A DNA stretch of 13,428 bases from assembly GCA_018897475.1 (NCBI GenBank), contig JAHIKS010000055.1, positions 1-13,428 on the forward strand. The letters are read 5' to 3'. Source of the stretch: Candidatus Altarchaeota archaeon. Its GTDB lineage: Archaea > Altiarchaeota > Altiarchaeia > IMC4 > QMZM01. Of this stretch, positions 1 through 7,572 are shown one piece after another. The notes under the pieces are model-generated. The model had not been told where the DNA came from, did no database searches, and saw only the letters and a list, made by a program, of their open reading frames with translations. Both the position numbers and the translations under genes were made by a program. Each line of letters opens with the position of its first letter. The stretch's first letter is position 1.

Positions 1-542
1 ATTGCCGCTATGACGACCGCGATGTACTGGAAGACGGATATGAACTGGTTGGTCAAATCATTGGTCCTGCATCCGGCTTCGCAGGATTGGATGCAGCCAT
101 AGTAGGCTGGTTTATCGGCTAAGAAGCCCGAGCACCAGTCCTTGCAGCACGTGGAGGCTTCGGGTATGGCCAGTGGCCAGCACGTATCAGTATCTGAATC
201 GCACCCGCAGTTTTCTCCGCAGCCGTTAGCAAGCCCGCATTTATCCCCAGCACGTTTGTCACCTCCGCAATCAAAGTTTAGTGGTACTTTGCTGGCTTCA
301 GCGCAACCGGAGTTGCACTGCGCCAGGCTGCCGCAGTGCCCTCCAAACGCCTTTTTGGCTCTTTGAAAGCATTCTTCCTCCTCGCTTATGGAAAATACCT
401 CATAAAGTTTTGTAGCGCTCTGATTCACATCCCTGCCCTGGCACTTTCCAGTGCATGTGCACTTGACAAACTCGTCAGAGGAAGAGTAAGGGACCAGAAG
501 GATTCCGACCATAGCTATTATGAGTAAATGCCGGGGCTTCAT
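1..542 (-). CDS. Exported cysteine-rich protein, partial (3' end outside the window)
   Basis: This gene runs off the left edge without a stop; I translated 180 codons directly. It begins MKPRHLLIIAMVGILLVPYS, a typical signal peptide (basic n-region, hydrophobic core to about residue 17). Residues 28-158 hold 19 cysteines, including CTC, CGC, CC and several C-x3-C pairs, so a disulfide-stabilised domain outside the membrane is likely. From about residue 167 the chain turns hydrophobic (FISVFQYIAVVIAA), probably the start of a transmembrane segment cut off by the window. The start ATG (542-540) overlaps the stop TGA of the PH-domain gene in the 4-base string ATGA, implying translational coupling and a shared operon. 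I recognise no family. The cysteine density resembles that in the C-terminal half of the 1392-residue protein. The gene is real with high confidence; its function is unknown. Confidence 0.85.
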   Translation of the reverse strand, partial: MKPRHLLIIAMVGILLVPYSSSDEFVKCTCTGKCQGRDVNQSATKLYEVFSISEEEECFQRAKKAFGGHCGSLAQCNSGCAEASKVPLNFDCGGDKRAGDKCGLANGCGENCGCDSDTDTCWPLAIPEASTCCKDWCSGFLADKPAYYGCIQSCEAGCRTNDLTNQFISVFQYIAVVIAA

Positions 543-1138
543 TCTCCTACCGAGCTCTTGATTTGGTTCATGTCCCTGGAACCAGACGGCTTTTTTGGGG
601 TCTCTGCTCTAAGGCCGACACCAAACTCTCCCATCCTGTGAATCCACCTGTCGGGGTTGCCGACAATCATCAGGGAGTCCTTCTCCTTGCCATTCTCGTC
701 GATGTACCTGAGCCGTATGTAGGTGGCCATGAGTTTCTTCTCCTTGTCGTAGCTCCTGATGGACGTGAGAGGTATGCTCAGCACCTGCTCATTCCCCCTG
801 GAATTCACGATGATTCTCCTGTTGGTGAGATAGATGCTCAAATCAGTTTGCGAGTCCCTTCCGAGAACCTTTCCCATTCCCCTCGGAAAAAGAATTCTCC
901 CCTTGTCAAGAGTCCTCAGGATAATCTCCTCGCCCTCCGGCAAGTCAGGGGGCTTCTCCTCCTCAAGAAAGGACATGAATACATAGTAGCTGCCGAAAAC
1001 TGCAAGAATCATTGCAAGAAAGCTGACCACGAGATTTATGCCCATAAGGAGGGAGTAGAACACCGCCAGAATCCCTGCAATCAGCACCATGGCCACAATT
1101 CTTTTGTATCCCATCTCATCGATATCCAGTTCCATCAT
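539..1138 (-). CDS. Membrane protein with two N-terminal helices and a PH-like (bPH) domain
   Basis: The 199-residue product has two hydrophobic helices (about residues 13-32 and 36-57) joined by a short turn, then an acidic, proline-containing linker (EEEKPPDLPEGE). Residues 70-170 read as a bacterial/archaeal PH-like domain: an opening strand EEIILRTLDKG, the YLTNRRIIVNS strand pair typical of the bPH/GRAM group (residues 103-113), a later strand YIRLRYIDENGKEKDSLMI, and a final helix NPDRWIHRMGEF. The domain should face the cytoplasm beside the membrane. Such domains bind lipids or proteins, but nothing here fixes the ligand. The start could be Met1 or Met2; both are adjacent. An AT-rich box at 1158-1166 suggests leaderless initiation. 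It follows MP5 by 40 bases and overlaps the next gene by 4. The 25-residue polar tail is probably disordered. Confidence 0.85.
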   Translation of the reverse strand: MMELDIDEMGYKRIVAMVLIAGILAVFYSLLMGINLVVSFLAMILAVFGSYYVFMSFLEEEKPPDLPEGEEIILRTLDKGRILFPRGMGKVLGRDSQTDLSIYLTNRRIIVNSRGNEQVLSIPLTSIRSYDKEKKLMATYIRLRYIDENGKEKDSLMIVGNPDRWIHRMGEFGVGLRAETPKKPSGSRDMNQIKSSVGE

Positions 1139-1157
1139 ATGAATATTGGTATAATAG

Positions 1158-1166
1158 CTTAAATTG
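1158..1166 (-). promoter_or_regulatory. Possible archaeal TATA box for the PH-domain gene
   Basis: On the minus strand this reads CAATTTAAG and is centred about 24 bases before the ATG at 1138, inside the 40-base gap after MP5. That is the expected distance for a leaderless archaeal transcript whose first base is the start codon. No Shine-Dalgarno sequence precedes the ATG. It would provide an internal promoter for the last two genes. Confidence 0.4.
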
Positions 1167-1178
1167 GGTGTAGGGGGG

Positions 1179-2261
1179 CTAAAAGGGTTTGACCGGGGAG
1201 GGGGGAGTTATCTCTTGCGTCCCCACCTCCTCAATCGTCATCTCATCAACTATGGTTATCAGGCCGCTGGTTGAGATGTCTATCCCGCCGAACCTGGTTA
1301 CCACGGCCATCATGTCCATAAGGCCCATCGTCATGAAAGGCAGTATTATGAAAAGTGAGAATGAAACCATTCCAAGGGCTGTCATGAAATATGAATTCGC
1401 AAGGAAGTGGGCCGGCAGGGATTCTACTCCGATAGCTATGGAAACCAAAAGAAATGAAACAACGACCTGCATAAAAATCCACTGGATTGTCTGCTGCAGC
1501 ATGACAGAGCCCATCCTCCTCAGCGGATGGAAGGCATACAGAAGTATAGTGACGGGGAAGAGAATGGTCCATAGGACAATCATATAAAATCTTAGAATGA
1601 GTATGACAAACATTCCAATGGCGAGAGTCGAGAACAGCGCGAATATGGCGAAGCCCGACCAGTAGGAAGCCAGGAACAAGTATAGGAGGTCGTCGCTGAA
1701 TGATTCCGCCGTAGTTATCAAAAGCTTCGACGCCAAACCTATGTCCGCAAAGCCAAGCACTATGTGCGAGATCTTCCTCGATATGTCCAGGAGAAGTTGT
1801 ATGATGGGAACGGTAAAGATTGTAACCACGACGGCAATAATCAGTTTTATCAGCGTGGACTTGGCCCTTGCCCGCCCTACAATCGAGCCGGATGTGAACA
1901 GCAGATAAAATGCCGTTGAAGCTACGAGCAGGGTGTAAAACGGTATCATGAGGTGGGTAAGGAACTCAACAAGGTTTACGATAACGGGGTCTGCAATAAT
2001 GCCGGGCTCTGGAAAGAGGATGAGGTCTCTGAGCGAGTCTGTTGCAAGCATTTCCTTTATGGAGTTGATTACCGTGTTGTCAAGGAATTGGTAGAGAATA
2101 TACAGGTTCGTTGAGCTTTGGGCCGCTTTCATGACAATGCATGCCAGCATCTGCCGTATAATGGCTAGAATTACGGGGACCGCCGCTAACGCTATGGCCG
2201 CTGCCTGCCCTGAGAGGATTATCAGCATCCCCATTATCACCGACAGTTTGTAAATTTTCAT
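1179..2261 (-). CDS. Polytopic membrane protein MP5, fifth VirB6/TrbL-like paralog
   Basis: The 360-residue product has a hydrophobic N-terminus (residues 5-40) that may be an uncleaved anchor, since no clean signal cleavage site follows. Further hydrophobic stretches are near 98-123, 136-160, 203-245, 262-280 and 293-320. It shares two blocks with its four neighbours: residues 105-170 (MIPFYTLLVASTAFYLLF, then GRARAKS) and residues 224-279 (RFYMIVLWTILFP, LLYAFHPLRRMG, QQTIQWIFMQV). This is the most divergent copy: the conserved Q before PFY is replaced by I, and the upstream NP motif reads EPG. The cytoplasmic or external tail after residue 320 is polar and ends TPPSPVKPF, unlike MP1-MP3. 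The ATG lies one base after the MP4 stop region, so the two are co-translated. A VirB6/TrbL/CedA-type secretion channel subunit is my inference. Confidence 0.85.
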   Translation of the reverse strand: MKIYKLSVIMGMLIILSGQAAAIALAAVPVILAIIRQMLACIVMKAAQSSTNLYILYQFLDNTVINSIKEMLATDSLRDLILFPEPGIIADPVIVNLVEFLTHLMIPFYTLLVASTAFYLLFTSGSIVGRARAKSTLIKLIIAVVVTIFTVPIIQLLLDISRKISHIVLGFADIGLASKLLITTAESFSDDLLYLFLASYWSGFAIFALFSTLAIGMFVILILRFYMIVLWTILFPVTILLYAFHPLRRMGSVMLQQTIQWIFMQVVVSFLLVSIAIGVESLPAHFLANSYFMTALGMVSFSLFIILPFMTMGLMDMMAVVTRFGGIDISTSGLITIVDEMTIEEVGTQEITPPSPVKPF

Positions 2262-2262
2262 C

Positions 2263-3339
2263 TTAAGATACCGGTTTTATAATCACCTCTTCCTCCTCAG
2301 CCAGGCCCCTTGATACGCTTGCCGAAACCACGAAACCTACCCCCCGAGAGACCGGTGCGGACGCCATTGTTCCAAAGATGTGAAAGCCGATCTCCAGCCA
2401 GCCCATGACCCCGAGTATAATCATGGGCGATGCGAAAAAGAGGAAGAAGCTTGCCAGATGTATGTACATGAGAGGGAACTGCGGATAGACCTCCTGAATG
2501 CCTGCGAACGACACGGCTATCGCTATCAGGCCTATTGACCAGGCAACCTGCATGAATGTCCACATTATCGTCTGGGCGAACATGCTTTTCCCCAGGCCCC
2601 TGGACGCCTTGATGGAATAAAAAAATAATGTAACCGGCAGGAGAATTCCCCACAGGCCAACCATCATGTATCTCAGCATCAGTATGAAATACAGGACCTT
2701 CAAAAAGCTGAAATCCAAAACCGCAATCTCCACCCCGTAGTCCTTCCCAATCCAGTTGAGCGCCTTGAACGTGTCAAAGAGAACATCGGTGTTGCCCTTC
2801 ATTGCATGGATGCCAAGATTCGGGTCGGCAATCCCAAGGACAACTGTTGCAAACATCCTGGAGGTCTCCATGAGCAAAAGCATGATAAGCGGGGACAATG
2901 AGACCATTACGAGAGAGGCAAGGAGCCACCCAAAGAGCATTTTTACCCGTGCTCTTTCCTCTGGTGATGTAGAGATGAATAGCAGCTGGAACCCCAGAAG
3001 AGTTATGGCCAGGACGTAAAACGGCTGCGCCAGCCTTATAAAGAAACCCATGAACCCGTTAATCGCGGTTATGGGGGGGTTGGCCAAAATCAAAAGGATT
3101 AGGTTGTCATAAACGCTATATAAGAAATTCTTAACGACTGAGGCCACGCGTATGACGGCTCCCCTGATGCCCCCCCTTATTGTCTCATCAACTACCGGTT
3201 TCAGCAAGTCCCCCTTTAATCCTCTGGCGCAAACCTGCAATGCGAATAGATTCAGAAAAAGAATCAGCATTACCGCAAGCGCTAACGGCTTTGTCCCTCT
3301 CCCCTTCGCAGGTTTCCCCGTATTATCCGGCTGAATCAT
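2263..3339 (-). CDS. Polytopic membrane protein MP4, VirB6/TrbL-like paralog
   Basis: The 358-residue product starts with a long basic n-region (residues 1-18) followed by a hydrophobic core (19-37) and a likely cleavage site near QVCA-RG, so it resembles a signal peptide with an extended n-region. The family blocks are clear: ANPP (86-89), FFIRLAQPFYVLAI (99-112), ERARVK (128-133), LGIADPNL (168-175), then RYMMVGLWGILLPVTLFFYS (223-242), SRGLGKSM (246-253) and QTIMWTFMQ (256-264). Other hydrophobic segments fall near 137-158, 212-222, 263-280 and 293-315. The C-terminus (LAEEEEVIIKPVS) is acidic and lacks the F-L-P ending of MP1-MP3. The gap to MP3 upstream is 3 bases and to MP5 downstream 1 base, so it is operonic. 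No Shine-Dalgarno site is visible. The family assignment is inferred from the paralog blocks only. Confidence 0.87.
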   Translation of the reverse strand: MIQPDNTGKPAKGRGTKPLALAVMLILFLNLFALQVCARGLKGDLLKPVVDETIRGGIRGAVIRVASVVKNFLYSVYDNLILLILANPPITAINGFMGFFIRLAQPFYVLAITLLGFQLLFISTSPEERARVKMLFGWLLASLVMVSLSPLIMLLLMETSRMFATVVLGIADPNLGIHAMKGNTDVLFDTFKALNWIGKDYGVEIAVLDFSFLKVLYFILMLRYMMVGLWGILLPVTLFFYSIKASRGLGKSMFAQTIMWTFMQVAWSIGLIAIAVSFAGIQEVYPQFPLMYIHLASFFLFFASPMIILGVMGWLEIGFHIFGTMASAPVSRGVGFVVSASVSRGLAEEEEVIIKPVS

Positions 3340-3342
3340 CGT

Positions 3343-4401
3343 CTATGGCAAAAAGCCCTTGAACCACCTGAGGGCTATAAGCGGCGCGGTCATGAAGAAG
3401 ATGTGGCCCACTACCCCGAGAGTAAATGAGAGGATGTCGGTCCTGCCCTTGCCCAAGGCGCCGACTATTGAATCCAGCCCGGATATTCCAGTCAGGCCAC
3501 AGCTTGTCTCAGGAACCTCCAAACCGGGGATTTCCTTGGGGTTTATGTGGGTTCCAACGGATATCGCAAGCAATGTGACCGCCATAAATACCTGAACGAA
3601 CAAAAAAACGATTGTTAGCTCGATCATCCTCCTCCCAAGCCCTCTTGACAGGCTGAAGGAATACAAAACGACCGATATTGGAAAGAGCATGAAAAAGAAC
3701 GCGAGCATTATGTGCCTCAAACCGATTACCATGTAGGGGCCCCACATTCCAACACTGTATAGCATCATATAGAACGTAATAACAAGGTCGCTATTCATTA
3801 GTCCCATCTTCATCATCAAACACCACGAACCATACATGCCATCATGCAGAATTTCCCGTATCATATCAAGGTCTACAAGGTTCAGTATTGTATCGGTTAA
3901 GCTCTCTGAAACGGCTATTGAGGCCTGCAGGATGGGAAGCGAAATGGAAATGACCAACAGCGAGACGATAAGTTTGAAAAGCAACGACTTTGCCTTTGCC
4001 CTGCCCTCGATGGATGAGTGCATGAACAGGAGATACAGGGCGGTCAGTACTATCGCAAGGATATAGACGGGTTGCAGCAAGCTGATAAAGATTCCAATAA
4101 CGTTCTCAATCCCGGGAGAGAGCGAGGGGTTGTTCATGACCGACTCCCTTACGTTGTTGTAGAACATGTCCTCATCCCCTATATTGAAGTATATAAGCGA
4201 GAACACTAACGCTCTCGTTAACATTAGTGTCAGATGCGACGTAAGCTCGCCAAGATATGCGCCAACCTTACCCAATAGGGGGAGGTCGCATAGTCCAGCC
4301 AGCGTGTTTAGCAGCCCCTTAATACTCCCTGTAAGTGTAGCATCCGCGTTGCTCACCAGGAGCAGGAATACCGCGACCAGGACAATAATCTTTTTGTGCA
4401 T
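3343..4401 (-). CDS. Polytopic membrane protein MP3, VirB6/TrbL-like paralog
   Basis: The 352-residue product opens with a good signal peptide (MHKKIIVLVAVFLLLVSNADA, cleavage probably after residue 21). A moderately hydrophobic stretch follows (about 50-72), then NNPS (90-93), the block ISLLQPVYILAIVLTALYLLF (106-126), GRAKAKS (133-139) and a second helix (140-162). After a variable region the second block reads RHIMLAFFFMLFPISVVLYS (229-248), SRGLGRRM (252-259) and a helix with Q at 270. An extra loop at residues 284-325 contains a cysteine and PEVPE-like prolines and probably lies outside the membrane. It ends RWFKGFLP, matching the endings of MP1 and MP2. It follows MP2 with a 1-base gap and precedes MP4 by 3 bases. 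The shared blocks make paralogy certain; the secretion role is inferred. Confidence 0.87.
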   Translation of the reverse strand: MHKKIIVLVAVFLLLVSNADATLTGSIKGLLNTLAGLCDLPLLGKVGAYLGELTSHLTLMLTRALVFSLIYFNIGDEDMFYNNVRESVMNNPSLSPGIENVIGIFISLLQPVYILAIVLTALYLLFMHSSIEGRAKAKSLLFKLIVSLLVISISLPILQASIAVSESLTDTILNLVDLDMIREILHDGMYGSWCLMMKMGLMNSDLVITFYMMLYSVGMWGPYMVIGLRHIMLAFFFMLFPISVVLYSFSLSRGLGRRMIELTIVFLFVQVFMAVTLLAISVGTHINPKEIPGLEVPETSCGLTGISGLDSIVGALGKGRTDILSFTLGVVGHIFFMTAPLIALRWFKGFLP

Positions 4402-4402
4402 T

Positions 4403-5353
4403 TTATGGGAGGAAATTTCTAAATAAACGCACCACCATCAGGGGCGCTACGATGAACACCGTGCACGATGCCAGTGCAAGGAGGTCAAAGTTTGGAGTAA
4501 GAAGTGGCTTTATGACCATGAAGTTCTCAGGTCTCGTTGCAAGGACGACTGTGATTGCGACAATGACAACGGCGTTTAATTCTTGAATTGCCGTCCAGAG
4601 AATCATCTGCTCCAGCATATTCCTGCCAAGCGGTTTTGTGAACTCAAAGGAGTAGAGAAATACGGCAAGTGGAAATATAATGCAGAGCATCGTTACTATG
4701 GCGTATCTCAAAAAAATGATGCTGAAGATTCCCCAGACTATGAACATTATCGGCAGCATGATGTGGAAACCCAGGCTCGGGTCAACAAGGGATAACATCA
4801 TAAATATCGCGTCCAGGCTCTCAAGGACGTTATCCATTACATCCAGGAAAATATTTGCGTCGGTGAGTCCCAAAATGACCCCTGTGAGGACTCCTGACAC
4901 AGACAGGAATAGCTCAAGTATCGCAGGGGATAGCGATATTACTACCATGCCTGCAAGCAGTTTTGTAAGCATGGACTTGACGTTATACCGGTTTCCAGGT
5001 GATGCAGATACAAAGATTATGTAAAAGGATGTCACGATTATTCCAATGGCATAAAACGGCTGGATAAGATGAATAAAGAAGCCCATTGCACTTCTCAGGG
5101 ACGCCGAGCCCACAGGTGATGGATTCATGGAGATGAAATCCAAAAGATTGTCCCTGAGCAGGCTCTTGTACCGGGTGGCGTACGAATATCCAACGCGTGA
5201 AAAAAGATACCCCTTGCCAACAGTAATGGATGCGCCTGCCAGGTTCGTCGTCCACCCTCCCTTAACAGTAGATACGGCATCCGTATTTAACAGGATGAAA
5301 TTTATCGCTGCTATGAGCAACAACCACGCCACCAAAACCGCTATTTTTCTCAT
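4403..5353 (-). CDS. Polytopic membrane protein MP2, VirB6/TrbL-like paralog
   Basis: At 316 residues this is the shortest of the five. A signal peptide covers about residues 1-26 (core LVAWLLLIAAINFILL, ending NTDA). The NPSP motif is at 77-80, the first block GFFIHLIQPFYAIGIIVTSF at 91-110, then VKSMLTKL (125-132) and LGLTDANI (161-168). The second block has LRYAIVTMLCIIFPLAVFLY (215-234), PLGRNM (241-246) and EQMILWTAIQ (248-257). A last hydrophobic segment (290-308) leads to the ending RLFRNFLP. It is separated from MP1 by a 152-base gap holding an inverted repeat and from MP3 by one base, so it may be the first gene of the tight MP2-MP5 cluster. An AGGAGG string lies about 40 bases before the ATG, too far to place ribosomes on it. 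Confidence 0.87.
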   Translation of the reverse strand: MRKIAVLVAWLLLIAAINFILLNTDAVSTVKGGWTTNLAGASITVGKGYLFSRVGYSYATRYKSLLRDNLLDFISMNPSPVGSASLRSAMGFFIHLIQPFYAIGIIVTSFYIIFVSASPGNRYNVKSMLTKLLAGMVVISLSPAILELFLSVSGVLTGVILGLTDANIFLDVMDNVLESLDAIFMMLSLVDPSLGFHIMLPIMFIVWGIFSIIFLRYAIVTMLCIIFPLAVFLYSFEFTKPLGRNMLEQMILWTAIQELNAVVIVAITVVLATRPENFMVIKPLLTPNFDLLALASCTVFIVAPLMVVRLFRNFLP

Positions 5354-5505
5354 TGCATCTTCGCAAGCTCGGCAATAGCGAACCTGCCTCTACCTCCTAT
5401 TTTGTTTAACCGCAAGATTATCACAGATTAACGCAGAAAATCTTGCGTAACCTGTGGTTCCTTTTTTGCTTTGTTAGCGTGAAATACTGCTCCCTTCGCA
5501 GGAAT
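5354..5505 (-). promoter_or_regulatory. Intergenic region between MP1 and MP2, possible promoter or terminator
   Basis: This is the only sizeable gap inside the membrane-protein series. It contains a perfect 9-bp inverted repeat, CGCAAGATT (5411-5419) and AATCTTGCG (5439-5447), with a 19-base loop. An AT-rich stretch (TTAAACAAAATAGG on the minus strand, about 5396-5409) lies 43-56 bases before the MP2 start and could be a TATA box giving a short leader. The structure could end the MP1 transcript, regulate MP2, or both. I see no small gene here. Confidence 0.35.
5411..5447. repeat. Inverted repeat, 9-bp arms
   Basis: The arms CGCAAGATT and AATCTTGCG match perfectly around a 19-base loop that contains CACAGATTAACGCAG. 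No T-run follows in the direction of transcription, so a classical intrinsic terminator is not evident. It may be an RNA hairpin in the leader of MP2 or the trailer of MP1. Confidence 0.55.
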
Positions 5506-6636
5506 TTATGGCGGGAAAAGCTTCTGGAAGAGGTTGAAAAGTACTATCGGGCCAAGGTACAATACCATGCAGGCAACCCCTGTGAAAAAGCTGAAATGAA
5601 ATAAAAGCTGGGGTACGCCCTCGAACGACCCGCTATATTGAATGGCATATGCGTTATACATGTGGGGGGGGGTTATCGTCAGGGCTGCCCCAACAGCGGT
5701 GAAGGTAATTGCATAGAACGTCTGCAGGACTGTCCAAAGCAACGTCTGCTCCATCATAGTTCGCCCTATCCTGCGGGTAGCATTAAAGGACAGGAAGAAT
5801 ACCATCAACGGGAACATAAGGGCCCATATCATTACCATCACATACCTGATGGAGATTAACATATACATGCCCACAAAAAGCATGCCGAATAACAGGAGAG
5901 GGGGTATGCTTCTGCGTAAATCGCCCTTGATTTTGGCGGTTTTAACGAAGTTTTTGAATGCTTCTACGTTAACTGTATCCCCCGCTCCATCAGGCGGCGC
6001 AGCCTTTGGAAGATTCTTAAGAAATTGGTTGGCAAATTGAAGATTGCTCAGGACAAGGGAAAAAACCAGCAGTTTGTATGAGCTCCATAGGGCAGCATTG
6101 TACTCTTCAACGGCTCTGTCCACCATCCCCTGGCTCAGGATTGATGCGGTTACGGCCTCTGACATGCCAAAGAACGCCCACAGGAGAGGTAGTGAAAAAG
6201 ACGTGATTATCAGACCGACCACCAGCTTCGCCAGCATGGACTTCGCCCTTGACCTTTGTACATAGGAGTCTGAAACGAACATTATGTAGAACGCGGTCAG
6301 GATTATGGCAATGATATAGAACGGCTGAATCAGGCCGATAAAGAAACCAATCATGCCCCTAAACCCCTCGGAATAAACGGGGGGGTTCCGGAGTATGTGG
6401 CCGGTTATGTTACTTGCGAGGTCTGAGGTGGCCTCTATTAGGAAAGAATATCCGGCTGCCAAAAGGATAACAGACCTGCCTGCATCCAGCATCTCCTCGC
6501 TGAGCAAATCCCCTGACTTCCAGTAGTTAGCCCCAATATCCTTGACCTTTCCTTTTACGGAAGCGCCGGCGGCAGGGTTTGACGCGGCAAGTGCGAGTAT
6601 TACCAGCAGTGTGATTATCTTTTTGTCCATTTTCAT
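5506..6636 (-). CDS. Polytopic membrane protein MP1, VirB6/TrbL-like paralog
   Basis: The 376-residue product is the longest of the five. Its signal peptide (residues 1-25, ending NPAAGA) is followed by a hydrophobic patch (54-68), RNPP (83-86), the block GFFIGLIQPFYIIAIILTAF (97-116), SRAKSMLAKL (129-138) and a second helix (139-157). A longer polar insertion (about residues 203-245, KNLPKAAPPDGAGDT and charged residues) separates it from the second block: IRYVMVMIWALMFPLMVFF (263-281), RRIGRTMMEQTLLWTVLQ (288-305). The last helix (349-366) leads to the ending NLFQKLFPP, like MP2 and MP3. Met1 and Met3 are both possible starts. A GC-rich hairpin (6644-6687) and then an IS481 element lie directly upstream, so the element now separates this gene from the original upstream part of the locus. 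Function by analogy only. Confidence 0.87.
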   Translation of the reverse strand: MKMDKKIITLLVILALAASNPAAGASVKGKVKDIGANYWKSGDLLSEEMLDAGRSVILLAAGYSFLIEATSDLASNITGHILRNPPVYSEGFRGMIGFFIGLIQPFYIIAIILTAFYIMFVSDSYVQRSRAKSMLAKLVVGLIITSFSLPLLWAFFGMSEAVTASILSQGMVDRAVEEYNAALWSSYKLLVFSLVLSNLQFANQFLKNLPKAAPPDGAGDTVNVEAFKNFVKTAKIKGDLRRSIPPLLLFGMLFVGMYMLISIRYVMVMIWALMFPLMVFFLSFNATRRIGRTMMEQTLLWTVLQTFYAITFTAVGAALTITPPHMYNAYAIQYSGSFEGVPQLLFHFSFFTGVACMVLYLGPIVLFNLFQKLFPP

Positions 6637-6643
6637 CTAAAAC

Positions 6644-6687
6644 GGGCAAAGGAGACCCCTTCCGTCAGGGAGGGGGGGAATTTGCCC
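6644..6687. repeat. Two-part hairpin upstream of MP1
   Basis: The outer arms GGGCAAA (6644-6650) and TTTGCCC (6681-6687) match perfectly. Inside is a second stem, CCCCTTCC (6656-6663) with GGGAGGGG (6668-6675), around the loop GTCA, with one G-T pair that is better tolerated in plus-strand RNA. It resembles the GC-rich hairpins at right ends of IS200/IS605 elements. It could also act as a terminator or leader structure. The distal outer arm lies within the target duplication of the IS481 element. Confidence 0.5.
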
Positions 6688-6690
6688 ATA
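6677..6690. repeat. Target-site duplication of the IS481 element, left copy
   Basis: The 14 bases GGAATTTGCCCATA are repeated exactly at 7634-7647. One base separates each copy from the terminal inverted repeat. A duplication of this length falls in the range known for IS481-family elements and marks a complete, fairly recent insertion. Confidence 0.85.
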
Positions 6691-6691
6691 A

Positions 6692-6719
6692 TGTGCTATC
6701 CCCTGAGACTACTTACACT
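6692..6719. repeat. IS481 terminal inverted repeat, left
   Basis: It begins TGTGCTATCCCC and ends CTTACACT. It pairs with 7605-7632 with five mismatches, all in the middle. The last base of the transposase stop codon region (6719-6721) touches its inner end. Confidence 0.9.
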
Positions 6720-7567
6720 CATTTGAAGTATACGTCCGCAGGCGTTAAATACTTCAGCGCCTGGTGCGGACGCTCGTAGTTATAATGATGTATGTACTCC
6801 TGATGGTTTGGATATCGCCATGCTTCTCGCTCGTATGATCCATTGAATCGTTCCACCTTACCTATTGTTGTCGGTCGTCTCTTGCTTGCTACAATGTGCT
6901 GTATCTTCTTGCGTTCCAAATATTTTGTGAACTTGGTTTTGCCGCCTTCCTGCCAGGTGTAGAATTGTACGCCTTGGTCGGTGAGTATCTGCTCTGGTTT
7001 ACCATACTCCTTTATGGCCTGCTTCAGGACGTCTAATGAGTTCTCTGTGTTTGCGTTATCGAACACATCACTTGCAGGTATGAACCTACTATAGTCATCT
7101 AAGTAGGTGATCAGCCACTCATCATCTCTTGTAAGCTTCCAGTCCGTCTGCCACATTTGATTTGGTTCAGTGCGCTGGAAACGTGTTTTACCAACCGCTT
7201 TTCGAGGTTCATTGATGGGGCTATTGAGGCCTTCTTGTTTGATGATTCTGTAGATCGTGTTATGGCCGATGGGCTTGATGCCATCTAATTTCTTTTGCTT
7301 GAGGTAACCTTCAATCCGGCAAGGACCCCATCCATGAGTCTTGCGAAGCTTTATTATCAAATCAACAGTTTCCTGAGGTGTTCGATGGATTTTGTGAGGT
7401 CTCTGGGACTTGGTCCCAAGACCCTTCCACCCCTCACGCTGAAACCTACGCCAATAGCGATAAAATGTATCTCTGCTAATACCTGCCTGATGGCAGATAA
7501 ACACAACACTTGCGCCTTGCAAACGCCGCTTAACAATCCAAAACCGTTGATCTACTGAAAGCTCCAT
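6719..7567 (-). CDS. IS481-family DDE transposase
   Basis: I choose the ATG at 7567 (282 residues) because an AGGAGGG Shine-Dalgarno site lies 5 bases before it; the frame is open up to 7615, but that start lies inside the terminal repeat. The N-terminal third holds a helix-turn-helix (VVFICHQAGISRDTFYRYWR) and a second winged-helix-like region (HGWGPCRIEGYLKQKK and HNTIYRIIKQEGL). The integrase catalytic core follows. Numbered from this start, the DDE residues are D142 (WQTDW), D197 (LTDQGVQF) and E239 (IGKVERFNG). The end NYERPHQALKYLTPADVYF is the usual IS481/IS3-type C-terminal signature. Nothing is missing or frameshifted. The clear Shine-Dalgarno site contrasts with the host genes around it and fits a gene brought in from elsewhere. 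Confidence 0.95.
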   Translation of the reverse strand: MELSVDQRFWIVKRRLQGASVVFICHQAGISRDTFYRYWRRFQREGWKGLGTKSQRPHKIHRTPQETVDLIIKLRKTHGWGPCRIEGYLKQKKLDGIKPIGHNTIYRIIKQEGLNSPINEPRKAVGKTRFQRTEPNQMWQTDWKLTRDDEWLITYLDDYSRFIPASDVFDNANTENSLDVLKQAIKEYGKPEQILTDQGVQFYTWQEGGKTKFTKYLERKKIQHIVASKRRPTTIGKVERFNGSYEREAWRYPNHQEYIHHYNYERPHQALKYLTPADVYFK

Positions 7568-7572
7568 ATTAT

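Noticed and set aside
563..1162. Open frame of 199 codons on the plus strand opposite the PH-domain gene
   Set aside because: It is fully antisense to a gene with clear membrane helices and a recognisable domain, and its product shows no domain or coherent membrane pattern.
2297..2653. Alternative minus-strand frame inside MP4
   Set aside because: It overlaps conserved family blocks in the correct frame and its own translation has no recognisable features; the same holds for 1246-1572, 3509-3745 and 4983-5255.
5385..5400. AGGAGG before MP2 as its ribosome binding site
   Set aside because: It is about 40 bases from the ATG and no usable start codon follows it at normal spacing.
1179..6636. 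Paralogs as a recent tandem gene amplification
   Set aside because: Apart from the shared motifs the proteins differ greatly in sequence and loop length, so the duplications are old.
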